A stretch of 37,393 nucleotides of DNA from an uncultured Saprospiraceae bacterium (GTDB lineage: Bacteria > Bacteroidota > Bacteroidia > Chitinophagales > Saprospiraceae): positions 1 to 37,393 of the forward strand of contig CALKXE010000012.1 in the NCBI GenBank assembly GCA_938003955.1, written 5' to 3'. How positions within the stretch are numbered: position 1 is the first letter of the stretch; each line of letters begins with the position of its first letter. Made by a program: the position numbers and the translations under genes. The notes under the pieces are model-generated. The model worked only from the letters and a program-made list of their open reading frames with translations, made no database searches and had not been told where the DNA came from. Below, piece after piece: positions 9,239-18,800 of the stretch.

Positions 9239-10477
9239 ATGGCTATCGTAGAAATGAGAGTTCCAACCATTGGAGAATCTATAACAGAAGTAACATTATC
9301 ACAATGGCTAAAAGGAAATGGAGACTTCGTCAAACTAGATGAGCCTATCTGTGAATTCGAATCTGATAAAGCGACATTAGAATTTCCTGCTGAAGCTGAA
9401 GGAAAACTTACATACGTAGCTGCAGAAGATGATGATATAGAAATCGGCGGTCTTGTAGCAACGATTGATACAAGCTTTGCCGCTCCAGTGAGTAACGACA
9501 CACCTGCCAAAGAAGAAGCTCCAGTAGCAGAAACGAAAACAGCAGCAGCTCCAGCCGCTCCTCAACAATCTGCAAACTATGCAACTGGTCATCCTTCACC
9601 AGCCGCAGGAAAGATCTTAAGAGATAGCAACGTAAATCCTGCCGATGTAACAGGAAGTGGAAAAGATGGTAGAATCACTAAAGAAGATGCTCAAAAAGCT
9701 GCTCAAAACAAACCAGCACCAGCTGCGGCCACAAGCACACCTGCTGCATCATCTGCAAGTGCTCCAGCTGCATATAGCAGAGACACAAGAGAAGAAAAAA
9801 TGAGTCGAATGCGAAGAACAATCGCTAGCAGACTGGTTTCAGCTAAGAATAACACAGCGATGCTAACTACTTTCAATGAAGTCGATTTATCGGAAGTGAT
9901 GAAGCTTAGAAAGAAAGTGCAAGAAAAGTTCGTAGAAAAGCATGGCGTAAAGTTGGGCTTCATGTCATTGTTTGCAAAAGCATGTTCTAACGTATTGATG
10001 GAAATGCCTGATGTAAATGCAATGATCAACGGGAACAACATTATATTTAATGATTTCGTAGATATCTCTATCGCAATTAGTACTCCTACAGGATTGGTTG
10101 TACCACCAGTAAGAAATGTAGAGTCTATGGACTTCCACGAAATAGAATTAGCAATCAAAGGACTAGCTGTAAAAGCTAGAGAAGGAAAATTGACACTGGA
10201 TGAGATGAAAGGTGGAACATTCACAATCACAAATGGTGGTGTATTTGGATCACTCTTGAGTACTCCGATCATCAATGAACCACAATCTGCAATCTTAGGA
10301 ATGCATACGATCAAACAAAGACCTGTTGCTATAGATGGGAAAGTGGAAATTAGACCTATGATGTACCTAGCACTATCTTATGACCATAGAGTGATTGATG
10401 GCAGTACATCTGTGACATTCTTAGTAAAAGTAAAAGAACAGTTAGAAGATCCAATGAAGTTGTTATTGAACATCTAA
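9239..10477 (+). CDS. sucB: Dihydrolipoyllysine succinyltransferase, E2 of 2-oxoglutarate dehydrogenase
   Basis: This enzyme moves the succinyl group from the lipoyl arm to CoA in the 2-oxoglutarate dehydrogenase complex of the citric acid cycle. The domain order is standard: lipoyl domain at residues 1-77 with the lipoylated Lys44 in ESDKATLEF; an Ala/Pro-rich linker; peripheral-subunit-binding domain near 120-157 ([30 protein letters not shown]); a second Ala-rich linker; and the catalytic domain from about 185 with DHRVIDG, His383 and Asp387 near the C-terminus. Length 412 is typical of SucB. The E1 gene (sucA) is not adjacent in this window, so the complex genes are split or sucA lies elsewhere. 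A branched-chain E2 is possible but the length, single lipoyl domain and C-terminal LLLNI favour SucB. Confidence 0.93.
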   Translation: MAIVEMRVPTIGESITEVTLSQWLKGNGDFVKLDEPICEFESDKATLEFPAEAEGKLTYVAAEDDDIEIGGLVATIDTSFAAPVSNDTPAKEEAPVAETKTAAAPAAPQQSANYATGHPSPAAGKILRDSNVNPADVTGSGKDGRITKEDAQKAAQNKPAPAAATSTPAASSASAPAAYSRDTREEKMSRMRRTIASRLVSAKNNTAMLTTFNEVDLSEVMKLRKKVQEKFVEKHGVKLGFMSLFAKACSNVLMEMPDVNAMINGNNIIFNDFVDISIAISTPTGLVVPPVRNVESMDFHEIELAIKGLAVKAREGKLTLDEMKGGTFTITNGGVFGSLLSTPIINEPQSAILGMHTIKQRPVAIDGKVEIRPMMYLALSYDHRVIDGSTSVTFLVKVKEQLEDPMKLLLNI

Positions 10478-10503
10478 TCTATTAGATCCTTTGAAATATA
10501 AGC

Positions 10504-10537
10504 ACAAAGCCCGTTCATTAATTTGAATGGGCTTTGT
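10504..10537 (+). terminator. Terminator hairpin after sucB
   Basis: ACAAAGCCC (10504-10512) pairs with GGGCTTTGT (10529-10537), and the stem continues inward through GTTCA/TGAAT with one G-T wobble, for about 14 bp with a 6-nt loop. It starts 26 nt after the sucB stop. The following T tract is weak (interrupted), so efficiency is uncertain. Confidence 0.75.
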
Positions 10538-10825
10538 AGATCAATGTTGTTTTAAGTATAAATTCAATATTCATGAATCCCTCCACGTAGTGTACAATTG
10601 TAAAAAGAGTTCGATATTTGGAGTTTTTAAGAAATAAAATCACAGATCAAATTAATTGGCCTTAGTCAGTTTAGGTTTTAGAATTACATTTTCCGTTAAA
10701 AAGCCAAAAATGTTTGAGGATAATAAATTTAGGCATTACCATGCTTACTTTCAATTAATACTGAATCATTTTCAATCAAGACATTTTCTATTCCTAACTA
10801 TTTGCATTAGCATCAAGTAAAAACA

Positions 10826-10870
10826 TCCTAAATTTTGACTACCACACCGCAAGCGGATGGAGTATTCGCC
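10826..10870 (+). repeat. Truncated copy (about 45 nt) of the 147-nt dispersed repeat
   Basis: TCCTAAATTTTGAC followed by CCGCAAGCGGATGGAG and ATTCGCC matches the first third of the repeat at 21262-21408 (TCCTAAATTTGAAT, CCACAAGCGGATGTAC, ATACGCC). Similarity stops after the CGCC, where other inverted repeats begin. Confidence 0.6.
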
Positions 10871-10906
10871 CCTTACTCGTCGACATTTCCATATGTCGAT
10901 GTTCAT

Positions 10907-10973
10907 ATGATTATCTAGTACAGAATTACTATTTATCTATCACCTATCTTTCGGATGAAAATTAGATAATCAT
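10907..10973. repeat. 11-bp perfect inverted repeat with 45-nt spacer
   Basis: ATGATTATCTA at 10907-10917 and TAGATAATCAT at 10963-10973 are exact reverse complements. The spacer holds no further strong stem and there is no T tract, so this does not look like a terminator. A transposon-end or small-element origin is possible but unproven. Confidence 0.55.
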
Positions 10974-11174
10974 ACAAAGATCGTAGGCAGGAGCCAACGA
11001 CCGACAGGGTTGCTTAACCTAAAGTTATCGATGCTTTAGCTTCGTTCCTTTCCGAATTTAGCCTCATACCCACACCCATTGTCCTTTCCCTTGTCTTTTA
11101 TAAGTCAAGAATGAATTCAATTTTGGATATCACGTTTTATTTTACGATTATTATATTAATATTCATCCATAACT

Positions 11175-12884
11175 ATGCATTCAGTGGAATCATTCAGAAG
11201 AACGTTTCAGACCTTTCTCCTTATTTGGGTATTGGGATCTACATTCTGTTCTACTCTATCTCATGCACAATCTCAGATCATGGGTAGAGTCATATCAGAC
11301 GATGATGAAACTCCACTACCCTATGCATCCATCTACACTCCAAAAGGTCAATTCACATTTTCGAATGACGACGGCTACTTCACACTAAAGGGCGGTCTAG
11401 GTCAAAAAATAACAATTACATATCTAGGTTTCAGGGATACTACTTTGTTACTTGATCAAAAAAATATGACCATCCGTCTGATGAATGATGGGATCATAAC
11501 GGATGAAGTAGTCATCACTGACAAAAACTACATCTCTCCATATAAGACGCTTGCCAAAGCCCGAAAAGAATATCAAAAGGAAGATGGCGATGAAATAAAC
11601 ACCAAGCTTTTTGTCAAACGAGAATCCATAAATAATGGAGTCTGGGCAGATCAAACAGAGGTCTTATATAATTACAAACACAAAAACCGAAGGATCTATG
11701 ATTGGACTTACAAGCATGGCAAGTCACATATAAATGTTGAAAATGATATCATCTTAACACTAGACTTGTTTGAGGTCATGAAACTAGACTGGATATTTGA
11801 TAAGAACTTGGATGTGCTTTATCCTTCTATAATATCTCATTCGTCAAAGAAAAAAATGGTGAAAAACTTTGATGCGTCCTACAGTGAATTCTCAAGTAAT
11901 GGGAAAGAATACTTTGTAATAACCAGTAAACCTATCGACTCTAAAAACTCATTCTCATCAAAAATAACGGTAGACAAAACGACGAATGACTTTGTAGAGA
12001 TCAAAAACACCATCACTAATCCGAAAACTGTAAAGTTCCAAAGTATCAGAACTGGTGCACCCATTAATATGACAGAGATGGTATTTACATATCAATTTGT
12101 ACAGTATGAAGAAATGACTTTCTTATCTCATATTGATGTTAGTTACACATATATATTGAATGGTGTAGAATCAAAAAACAAACTTGCCTTTCATTTCTAC
12201 GATTACAAATCTCCATTTCTGGAGAACTATACAAATATTGACTATACTCCTCTTACCGATTATCAAAAAGTATGGGAAACACCTTATTCGCAGGAGTTCT
12301 GGACAGAACAAAATATAGTAGAAAGTAAATTAGATACTTTGACCAACTACATCCATCTAAGTTCCGTTGTTAAGTCCCTGCTAGAGAATAAAAAATATCT
12401 CACCCTAGAGGATATAAAAACTTTAGGTGCAGAACATTTTGAACACACTCCTCGAATGGATGACGGCTCTGGCCTAAAGGAGAAGGTTGATCTTATGAAA
12501 ATAAAGACCTTATTGCATGTCAATGCTTTTTTTCATATCAATATGTTTTATGAAGATGACCAAGTAAAATACGAAGTTACCCCTCTGATCAATTTCGACC
12601 GCACCTTTATTTTTGAAGCAACACCGATGGTACTACTGCAATTCGAAAAAGAAATACATGTCATACGAGAACTGACAAAGAAATTCAACACAGAGATTGA
12701 AGATAAACAGATTGAGGGAATTACCCCAAATAAAATAGGATCGCTTGTCGACAAATACAATCAAAATCTTTGGCGAGCCTTGAGTAAACTTGATAACTAT
12801 CAATTTATGAATTGGGCTCCCTATAATCATCACGATGCGTTGGAAGGCAGAAGTAGTAGAGTCAGAGTTAGAGGTAGAGGTTAG
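11175..12884 (+). CDS. Exported protein with N-terminal carboxypeptidase-regulatory-like domain
   Basis: The 569-residue product has a signal peptide (residues 1-32, ending SHAQ). Residues about 33-115 form a CarboxypepD_reg-like beta-sandwich: IMGRVISDDDETPLPYASIY, NDDGYFTLKGG and ITITYLGFRDTTLLL are the standard motifs. Such domains in Bacteroidota usually sit in front of outer-membrane barrels or surface proteins. The rest (about 120-569) has no domain I recognise; it is mixed alpha/beta with many aromatic residues, and I see no clear barrel. The last residues (SSRVRVRGRG) are encoded by a short purine-rich near-repeat and look like an abrupt or altered tail. DUF5686-type proteins share the N-terminal layout but are longer. 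Role unknown, probably outer-membrane or periplasmic. Confidence 0.75.
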   Translation: MHSVESFRRTFQTFLLIWVLGSTFCSTLSHAQSQIMGRVISDDDETPLPYASIYTPKGQFTFSNDDGYFTLKGGLGQKITITYLGFRDTTLLLDQKNMTIRLMNDGIITDEVVITDKNYISPYKTLAKARKEYQKEDGDEINTKLFVKRESINNGVWADQTEVLYNYKHKNRRIYDWTYKHGKSHINVENDIILTLDLFEVMKLDWIFDKNLDVLYPSIISHSSKKKMVKNFDASYSEFSSNGKEYFVITSKPIDSKNSFSSKITVDKTTNDFVEIKNTITNPKTVKFQSIRTGAPINMTEMVFTYQFVQYEEMTFLSHIDVSYTYILNGVESKNKLAFHFYDYKSPFLENYTNIDYTPLTDYQKVWETPYSQEFWTEQNIVESKLDTLTNYIHLSSVVKSLLENKKYLTLEDIKTLGAEHFEHTPRMDDGSGLKEKVDLMKIKTLLHVNAFFHINMFYEDDQVKYEVTPLINFDRTFIFEATPMVLLQFEKEIHVIRELTKKFNTEIEDKQIEGITPNKIGSLVDKYNQNLWRALSKLDNYQFMNWAPYNHHDALEGRSSRVRVRGRG

Positions 12885-13448
12885 GCTTATCTTCAACTAT
12901 TATTTGATGCTATACCAAATTGATTTTTTATTAAAAATGGCAACCTTGGTATTTCACCAATTACTTAACAAGTCTTATCAAGTTCGGGATCAGTCTTACA
13001 GGCTTTTATAGTCGCATAAACACTCTAACGATGACCTATCGGACATCGCTGATTGTAATCAGCCCCTTGGACTTTTAAAATAAAATTCTAGACTAATACT
13101 ATTTATTTTAAAAATTGTCATTAATTTTTGACAGAACTAAACTCATGACAACCATTACTTTTTTTGACTCTATAACAGAATGAGTACACAAATAACCAAA
13201 GGACTTCAGAGAAGTCCAACTATGTTAATAATCCAGATTTAATTTGTGGCGACTTCAGAGGAGTAGGACTATCATCTAGAAAAGATCAGTTTGTAGTAAA
13301 ATCGAAGTCTTAAATAGAAAAGTATTAGAACTTAGGAATGAAAACTAACTTCGATCTGAATTTTGCTTTCAAATTATGTACTTTTTATTTGCAGCCTTTT
13401 TGTCAATACAAAACGATGAAGTCATATTTTTTTGTCAAAACCTGAAAA

Positions 13449-13482
13449 CAAATCCACGAATCAAACAAATCCACGAATCAAC
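13449..13482 (+). repeat. Tandem 17-nt direct repeat, two units
   Basis: CAAATCCACGAATCAAA is present at 13449-13465 and again at 13466-13482 with only the last base changed. It ends 30 nt before the rlmF -7 box, so it could sit in the upstream promoter region or simply be a slippage product. Confidence 0.75.
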
Positions 13483-13512
13483 AAAATTCCACTATTCCCA
13501 TCTCAGTTTTCC

Positions 13513-13520
13513 TATCTTTG
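13513..13520 (+). promoter_or_regulatory. Bacteroidota-type -7 promoter box of rlmF
   Basis: TATCTTTG is a full match to TAnnTTTG, the -7 element used by the Bacteroidota primary sigma factor. It lies 24 nt before the chosen ATG at 13545. No TTG is found at the usual distance upstream, so only half of the promoter is supported. Its position also argues against starting rlmF at the TTG inside this box (13518). Confidence 0.5.
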
Positions 13521-13544
13521 CGATTACAAATACCGATATTAGAT

Positions 13545-14477
13545 ATGTCCCAAGATCAAAAAAAGAAAAAGTCGCCTCTACATCCACGAAACGTACACAG
13601 AAATGGATATGATTTTGAGTTTCTGGTTTCCAAATATTCAGAACTGGAAGGCCATGTTTTTGAAAATGAATATGGGACATTGACAATCGACTTTAGTGTA
13701 CCTTCTTCTGTCCGGACGCTTAATGCTGCACTTCTTTCTGCACACTATGGCATTCACAAATGGGATATCCCTAAGGATTATCTATGTCCGCCTATACCTA
13801 GTCGAGCTGATCACTTGCATTATATAGCGGATCTACTAGGCTATAAAGAAGAGCCAAAACCAAAAGAGGGCGATCCCAAAACTAAAAAAGAGAAAAAAGA
13901 AAAATTAAGAATTCTCGATATTGGCACTGGAGCAAACTGTGTGTATCCATTACTGGGAAATGCCATCTATGGATGGGAATTCCTTGCAAGTGAGGTTGAC
14001 TCTAGAGCTTACAAAGCCTCTTCTATGATTATAGAAGCCAATAATCTAAAGAAGCACATCCAAGTTGCTTTTCAAAAAGAATCAAGTAAGATATTCTTCG
14101 GTATCGTTCGAAGAGAAGAAACATTCGATGCTTGTATCTGTAATCCTCCTTTCCATGGATCGCAGGAAGAAGCGACTAAAGCAACAAACAGAAAATGGAG
14201 TAATCTCGGCAAGGAAAATAAAAAAGGCTCTCTTAATTTTGGTGGACAATCAACTGAACTCTCTTATCCTGGAGGTGAAGTAGAATTCATAAAGCATATC
14301 ATCCACGAAAGCCGAAAACTACCTCATCTATGCAAGTGGTTTACAACCTTAGTTTCTAAGAAGTCTAGCTTAGCTCCATTACAACGAGCACTCAAATCTG
14401 CCAAAGCCAAAAATGTAAAAATCATTGAGATGGGTCAAGGCCAGAAAGTAAGTAGAATATTAGCTTGGAGATATTAA
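13545..14477 (+). CDS. rlmF: 23S rRNA (adenine-1618-N6)-methyltransferase RlmF
   Basis: RlmF methylates A1618 of 23S rRNA using S-adenosylmethionine. The 310-residue product begins MSQDQKKKK and then LHPRNVHRNGYDF, the family's characteristic opening. The SAM-binding loop DIGTGANCVYPLLG starts at Asp125 and the catalytic NPPF motif for adenine N6 methylation is at residues 200-203 (CNPPFHGSQEEA). The basic insert KEEPKPKEGDPKTKKEKK (about 103-122) precedes the SAM motif. I chose the ATG at 13545 rather than an in-frame TTG 27 nt upstream, because that TTG sits within the predicted -7 box and the extra residues do not fit the family. It is a single gene, convergent with the pentapeptide-repeat gene. 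Confidence 0.92.
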   Translation: MSQDQKKKKSPLHPRNVHRNGYDFEFLVSKYSELEGHVFENEYGTLTIDFSVPSSVRTLNAALLSAHYGIHKWDIPKDYLCPPIPSRADHLHYIADLLGYKEEPKPKEGDPKTKKEKKEKLRILDIGTGANCVYPLLGNAIYGWEFLASEVDSRAYKASSMIIEANNLKKHIQVAFQKESSKIFFGIVRREETFDACICNPPFHGSQEEATKATNRKWSNLGKENKKGSLNFGGQSTELSYPGGEVEFIKHIIHESRKLPHLCKWFTTLVSKKSSLAPLQRALKSAKAKNVKIIEMGQGQKVSRILAWRY

Positions 14478-14549
14478 TTAGTTAGATAATTTTAATAAAT
14501 GTACTCTAGGGTTTTAAGTGCTATTTCCCAATGTGCTGTCATTCTATAA

Positions 14550-15551
14550 TTATCGTTGCAGTAAAATAAATGTTGTTGAGTCCAATTCTCTAATCTTGAA
14601 GTTATCCAAAATATAATTCAATTGAATTATACTTGAATTTTCTTGAATAATAATATTGTTTAGATCAAAATTAAATTTTGGTGAATTTTTCACTTTAAGA
14701 TCAATCTGTCCATTCGTTCTTGGAATGATCGAACTCTTGATAGGGTCTCCTAATAATTTATTTTTTCTAGAATCTACTTTATTGATAAAATCAGCATGAA
14801 TAAAGTCTGAGTGCTTTATACTTATTGAATCCGCTTTAATTTGATTTAAATATGAGCTTTTAAATATTGCTTGATCTAAGTGACATCCGTAAAAGTGACT
14901 TCTAAGAAAATTCGTTTGTGTTAGATTCGCTTCTCTCATATTACAGTCGATGAATGTCGAATTAATTTCTGCACTTTGTAACTTAGTATCGAAAAGTATC
15001 GTCTCGTGAAAAATACAATCATGTAAAAACGAACCTCTTAAATATGCCATTTCCAAATTTGTTCTACAAAAGTTTGAATTTGATAAATCAATAGAATCCA
15101 ACTTTGCAAATTTCAAGTTTTGATTTGAAAAATCAGAATAAGTAAAATCAGCTTTTTTAAATATTTTTCTCATCGACTTGTCTGATATTTCTGAATTCAC
15201 CAAGGTCGATAATAGTAATCCCTTTTCAGGACTAAACTTATATTTATCGAATTCCCCGTTATCCAATAACCTATTATAAGGAATAAGACTGTATGAAATG
15301 CTTATAATCCTAGCAATTAATGGTTGTGACAATTCATTGTCAATATCGTCCTTTTTCAACTCATCATCTATTGTGTCAAATATATTATTCAAAAGTAAAA
15401 GCAATGAACTTCTTCTTTCAGCTTCGATAAGTCGATTCTGATTTTTAAAATGATTATTCTGTTGATAAATTTGAAACAACTCAAAACATGATAAAACCAC
15501 TGTTACTATGGCTATTAATAAGTATAATTTATTTTTGTTCTTTTTTCCCAT
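14550..15551 (-). CDS. Membrane-anchored pentapeptide-repeat protein
   Basis: The 333-residue product starts at ATG (15549-15551). Residues about 8-27 form one membrane segment (LYLLIAIVTVVLSCFELFQI) after a basic N-terminus. Residues about 30-130 are a probably helical, charged region. From about 134 to 255 there are pentapeptide repeats of the A(D/N)LxX type, such as ADFTYSDFSNQNLKFAKLD, SNFCRTNLEMAYLRGSFL and REANLTQTNFLRSHF, which fold as a right-handed four-sided beta-helix. The last 75 residues leave the repeat pattern (KVKNSPKFNFDLNNI). Such proteins have varied roles, some with gyrase; the single anchor and flanks give no clue here. Some repeats are irregular in length. It is convergent with rlmF and not in an operon. 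Confidence 0.85.
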   Translation of the reverse strand: MGKKNKNKLYLLIAIVTVVLSCFELFQIYQQNNHFKNQNRLIEAERRSSLLLLLNNIFDTIDDELKKDDIDNELSQPLIARIISISYSLIPYNRLLDNGEFDKYKFSPEKGLLLSTLVNSEISDKSMRKIFKKADFTYSDFSNQNLKFAKLDSIDLSNSNFCRTNLEMAYLRGSFLHDCIFHETILFDTKLQSAEINSTFIDCNMREANLTQTNFLRSHFYGCHLDQAIFKSSYLNQIKADSISIKHSDFIHADFINKVDSRKNKLLGDPIKSSIIPRTNGQIDLKVKNSPKFNFDLNNIIIQENSSIIQLNYILDNFKIRELDSTTFILLQR

Positions 15552-15887
15552 TAAAGTTAACTAAACATTTTTTTAAAAATTCAAATTATATCATAAGTAT
15601 AAACTTATGTAGTTTAAGATAAAACAGCAGACCAGTTTAACAATGGGGTGATATCCATATCCCTAAAATCTATTCGAAGCTAAGTTTGTCTGATGCTTAA
15701 ATAAGATTAGTCTTTGGCGTAATTGATCCAATAAATTAACTAAAACACTCCAAATATAGATGTTAAATCCGATCAACAATTAATAGTACTCATATAAAAT
15801 AATCCTCCTATCCTATTCCATTATAATTTATATGTAATCCCAATCTTCATTCCTATATTTACAATACTTAATAAATATACTAATCAT
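15552..15887. other. Divergent intergenic region
   Basis: This AT-rich region holds the leaders of the divergent pentapeptide-repeat and amidohydrolase genes. A perfect stem CATAAGT-ATAA-ACTTATG (15592-15609) lies about 40 nt upstream of the minus-strand gene and could be a regulator site. TATATTTA at 15854-15861, 27 nt before the ATG at 15888, partly matches the TAnnTTTG box. No gene is seen. Confidence 0.45.
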
Positions 15888-18800
15888 ATGACCCACATCA
15901 GATTCTCCATCCTAATCATACTCGCAATAGCCACATTTTCACTCTCAGCGCAAGACAAGCCAAAATGGGATGTAAATAATCCTCCCGGAGAAAGCAAAAC
16001 CATTACGATAAATACCACAGAAGGTACTTGGATGAATGTAGATATCAGTCCTGATGGGCAGACATTAGCATTTGACATGTTGGGTGATATATTCACAATG
16101 CCAGCAACAGGAGGTAAAGCAACACCTATCCGAACAGGTCTAGCATGGGAAGTACAGCCAAGATGGAGTCCTAATGGGAAGCAAATCTTGTTTACCAGTG
16201 ATGCTGGAGGAGGAGATAATCTATGGACAATGAATGGTGACGGATCAGAAGCCAAGCAAATAACAAAGGAGACTTTCCGATTACTGAATAATGGGGAATG
16301 GATTCCAGGTACGGACTTCGTAGTCGCTAGGAAGCACTTCTCTAGCACTCGATCTCTCGGTGCAGGAGAAATCTGGATGTACCATACATCTGGTGGAGAA
16401 GGTATCCAAATCGTAAAAAAGAAAAACGATCAACAAGATATCAACGAACCAGCTGTTTCTTCTGATGGCAGGTACATCTACTACAGTGAAGATGCATACC
16501 CCGGTGGATATTTCCAATACAATAAAGATCCTAACGATCAGATCTATGTGATCAAGCAATACGATCGTGAGACAGGCAAGACAAAACAAATCACAGGTGG
16601 CCCAGGAGGAGCATGCAGACCGCAAATTTCGAATGATGGAAAGACACTGGCTTATGTGAGAAGAATCAGAACCAAGTCTATATTATTCATCCATGAGATG
16701 GAGACGGGAAGAGATTTCCCGCTGTTCGAAGGATTGAGTAAAGATCAGCAAGAAGCTTGGGCAATATTTGGTGCATATACAGGATTCGACTGGTCACCAG
16801 ATGATAAGAGTATCTATATATGGGGACAGGGAAAAATCAGTAAAGTAGATGTCGCCAGTAAAAAAGCGACTAATATCCCATTCGACATATCAGTAGAACA
16901 TAAACTGATGGAGACTGTCGAGTTTGATAATCCAGTAGATGCAGACGAACTCGAAGTGAAGGTGATCAGAAATGCAATCACTAGTCCTGATGGAAAGACA
17001 TTAGTATTCAATGCACTCGGGCACTTGTATAAAATGAGCTTGCCAAATGGAACTCCAAAAAGAATGACCTCTGCGGAGCACTTCGAGTTTGAGCCGGCAT
17101 TCTCGCCAGATGGTAAGTGGATCACATACGTTACTTGGGATGATGAGCAAATGGGAACAATCAAAAAGATGAACTTAAGTGGTGGTCGTGGTCAAGACGT
17201 AGTCGTAGAAAAAGGAATCTACCGAACACCAACATTCTCTAAAAATGGTCAAAAAATCGCATTTAGAAAAGAAGGTGGTAATGGACATATGGGATATTCA
17301 TACAATGTAGAACCTGGTATCTACGAGGTCGCTGTAAATGGTGGTAAGTCTACCCTACTTACTCCACAAGGTGAATATCCACAGTATAGTGCTGATGGCA
17401 AAAAACTATTCGTAACCAAAGGAGGATATGTATTCGGAAACATTAAGAAGTCATTCGAAGCATACGATTTTGAGAAAAAGACAACAGAGACAATATTCAA
17501 TACTAAATATACCACTCAATTCACTCCAAGCCCTGATAATAAATGGGTCGCATTCACAGAGCTGTATAAAGTATATATCGCTCCTATGCCGATGACTGGT
17601 CAGCCGTTTGGATTATCAGCTAAGACGAAGGCCGTCCCTGTAGCTCAAGTAGCTAAAGATGCAGGAATCAACCTTCATTGGTCATCCAACAGTAAGAAAT
17701 TGCACTGGACACTGGGGAATGAATACTTCACCGAAGAACTTACAGATAGATTCTTATTCCTTGAAGGAGCAGTAGATAGTATACCACCGATAGATACTGT
17801 AGGATTGAAGATCAACCTCACAGTAGACATGGATAAACCTACTGGTAAAATCGCACTTAGAAATGCGAAGATAATCACTATGGAAGGAGACCAAATCATA
17901 GAAAACGGAACCGTGCTCATAGATGGTAATAAGATCGCTTACGTAGGGGATGGAAAAGGACTAAGACTGGATAGCAACACTAAAATAATCGATCTAGAAG
18001 GAAAGACTATTATGCCAGGAATCATCGATGTGCACGCTCACCTTGGGGCATTTCGTGGAGGAATCAGTCCACAGAAGCATTGGCAATATTATACCAATCT
18101 AGCTTACGGAATAACAACCACACATGATCCATCTGTAAATACGGAGATCACATTCGCACAATCAGAAATGGTAAAATCTGGAGAAATGGTCGGGCCGAGG
18201 ATATTTAGTACTGGTACGATCCTCTATGGCGCAGATGGTGACTTCAAAGCTGTGATCAATAATCTAGAAGATGCAAAATCTGCTTTACGAAGAACAAAAG
18301 CGTATGGTGCATTCAGTGTAAAGTCATACAATCAACCAAGAAGAAATCAAAGACAACAAATCATAGAAGCTGCACGACAGTTGGGAATCAGAGTCGTACC
18401 AGAAGGCGGATCTTTCTTCTATCATAATATGAGTATGGTCGCTGATGGTCATACGAGTGTAGAGCACAATATCCCCGTGGCTCCATTATATAAGGACATC
18501 ATAGATTTCTGGTCAGCAACAAATACCAGTAACACTCCTACCCTAATCGTAAACTATGGTGGATTGAATGGTGAATATTACTGGTACCAAAATACAAAGG
18601 TGTGGGAAAAGGATAGATTACTGACTTTCACTCCACGACCAATCATAGATTCTAGATCAAGACACAGAACTATGGCACCCCAAGAGGAATATGACAATGG
18701 ACACATCCTTACTTCTCAATCGTGTAAAAAACTACAAGATGCAGGCGTAAACATCAACCTTGGTGCTCATGGACAGATCCAAGGATTAGGTGCTCACTGG

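Larger units (their letters stand above)
10538..11174. other. Long non-coding interval with inverted repeats
   Basis: No plausible gene is seen on either strand over about 640 nt. It contains a truncated copy of the dispersed repeat (10826-10870), a hairpin TCGACAT/ATGTCGA (10880-10886 with 10893-10899), a wider 11-bp inverted repeat (10907-10917 with 10963-10973), and CTAAAG/CTTTAG around 11020-11038. The section 10980-11070 is less AT-rich than its surroundings. It may be the remains of a mobile or repetitive element; no coding remnant was found. Confidence 0.5.
12885..13544. other. Non-coding interval with hairpins and short repeats
   Basis: No gene is supported. Visible structures are an inverted repeat GCTGATT/AATCAGC at 13048-13063; a perfect hairpin GGACTTC-AGA-GAAGTCC at 13201-13217 with a degenerate second copy of the motif, GACTTCAGAGGAGT, at 13251-13264; and the 17-nt tandem repeat and promoter described separately. 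The rlmF leader occupies the last 25 nt. Confidence 0.5.

Noticed and set aside
9157..9342. A plus-strand ORF overlapping the sucB start in another frame.
   Set aside because: It overlaps the well-supported sucB lipoyl domain and shows no family features.
10980..11070. Possible RNA gene because of less AT-rich sequence.
   Set aside because: No tRNA, RNase P, tmRNA or SRP hallmark could be recognised; only short stems are visible.
13048..13063. GCTGATT/AATCAGC palindrome as a terminator or tRNA-like stem.
   Set aside because: The loop is two bases, there is no T tract after it, and nothing around it fits a tRNA.
13518..13544. An upstream TTG start for rlmF (nine extra residues).
   Set aside because: It falls inside the predicted -7 box TATCTTTG, and the family begins near the ATG at 13545.
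13376..13612. A 78-codon plus-strand ORF overlapping the start of rlmF.
   Set aside because: It covers the tandem repeat and promoter, then runs in another frame through rlmF; no protein pattern.
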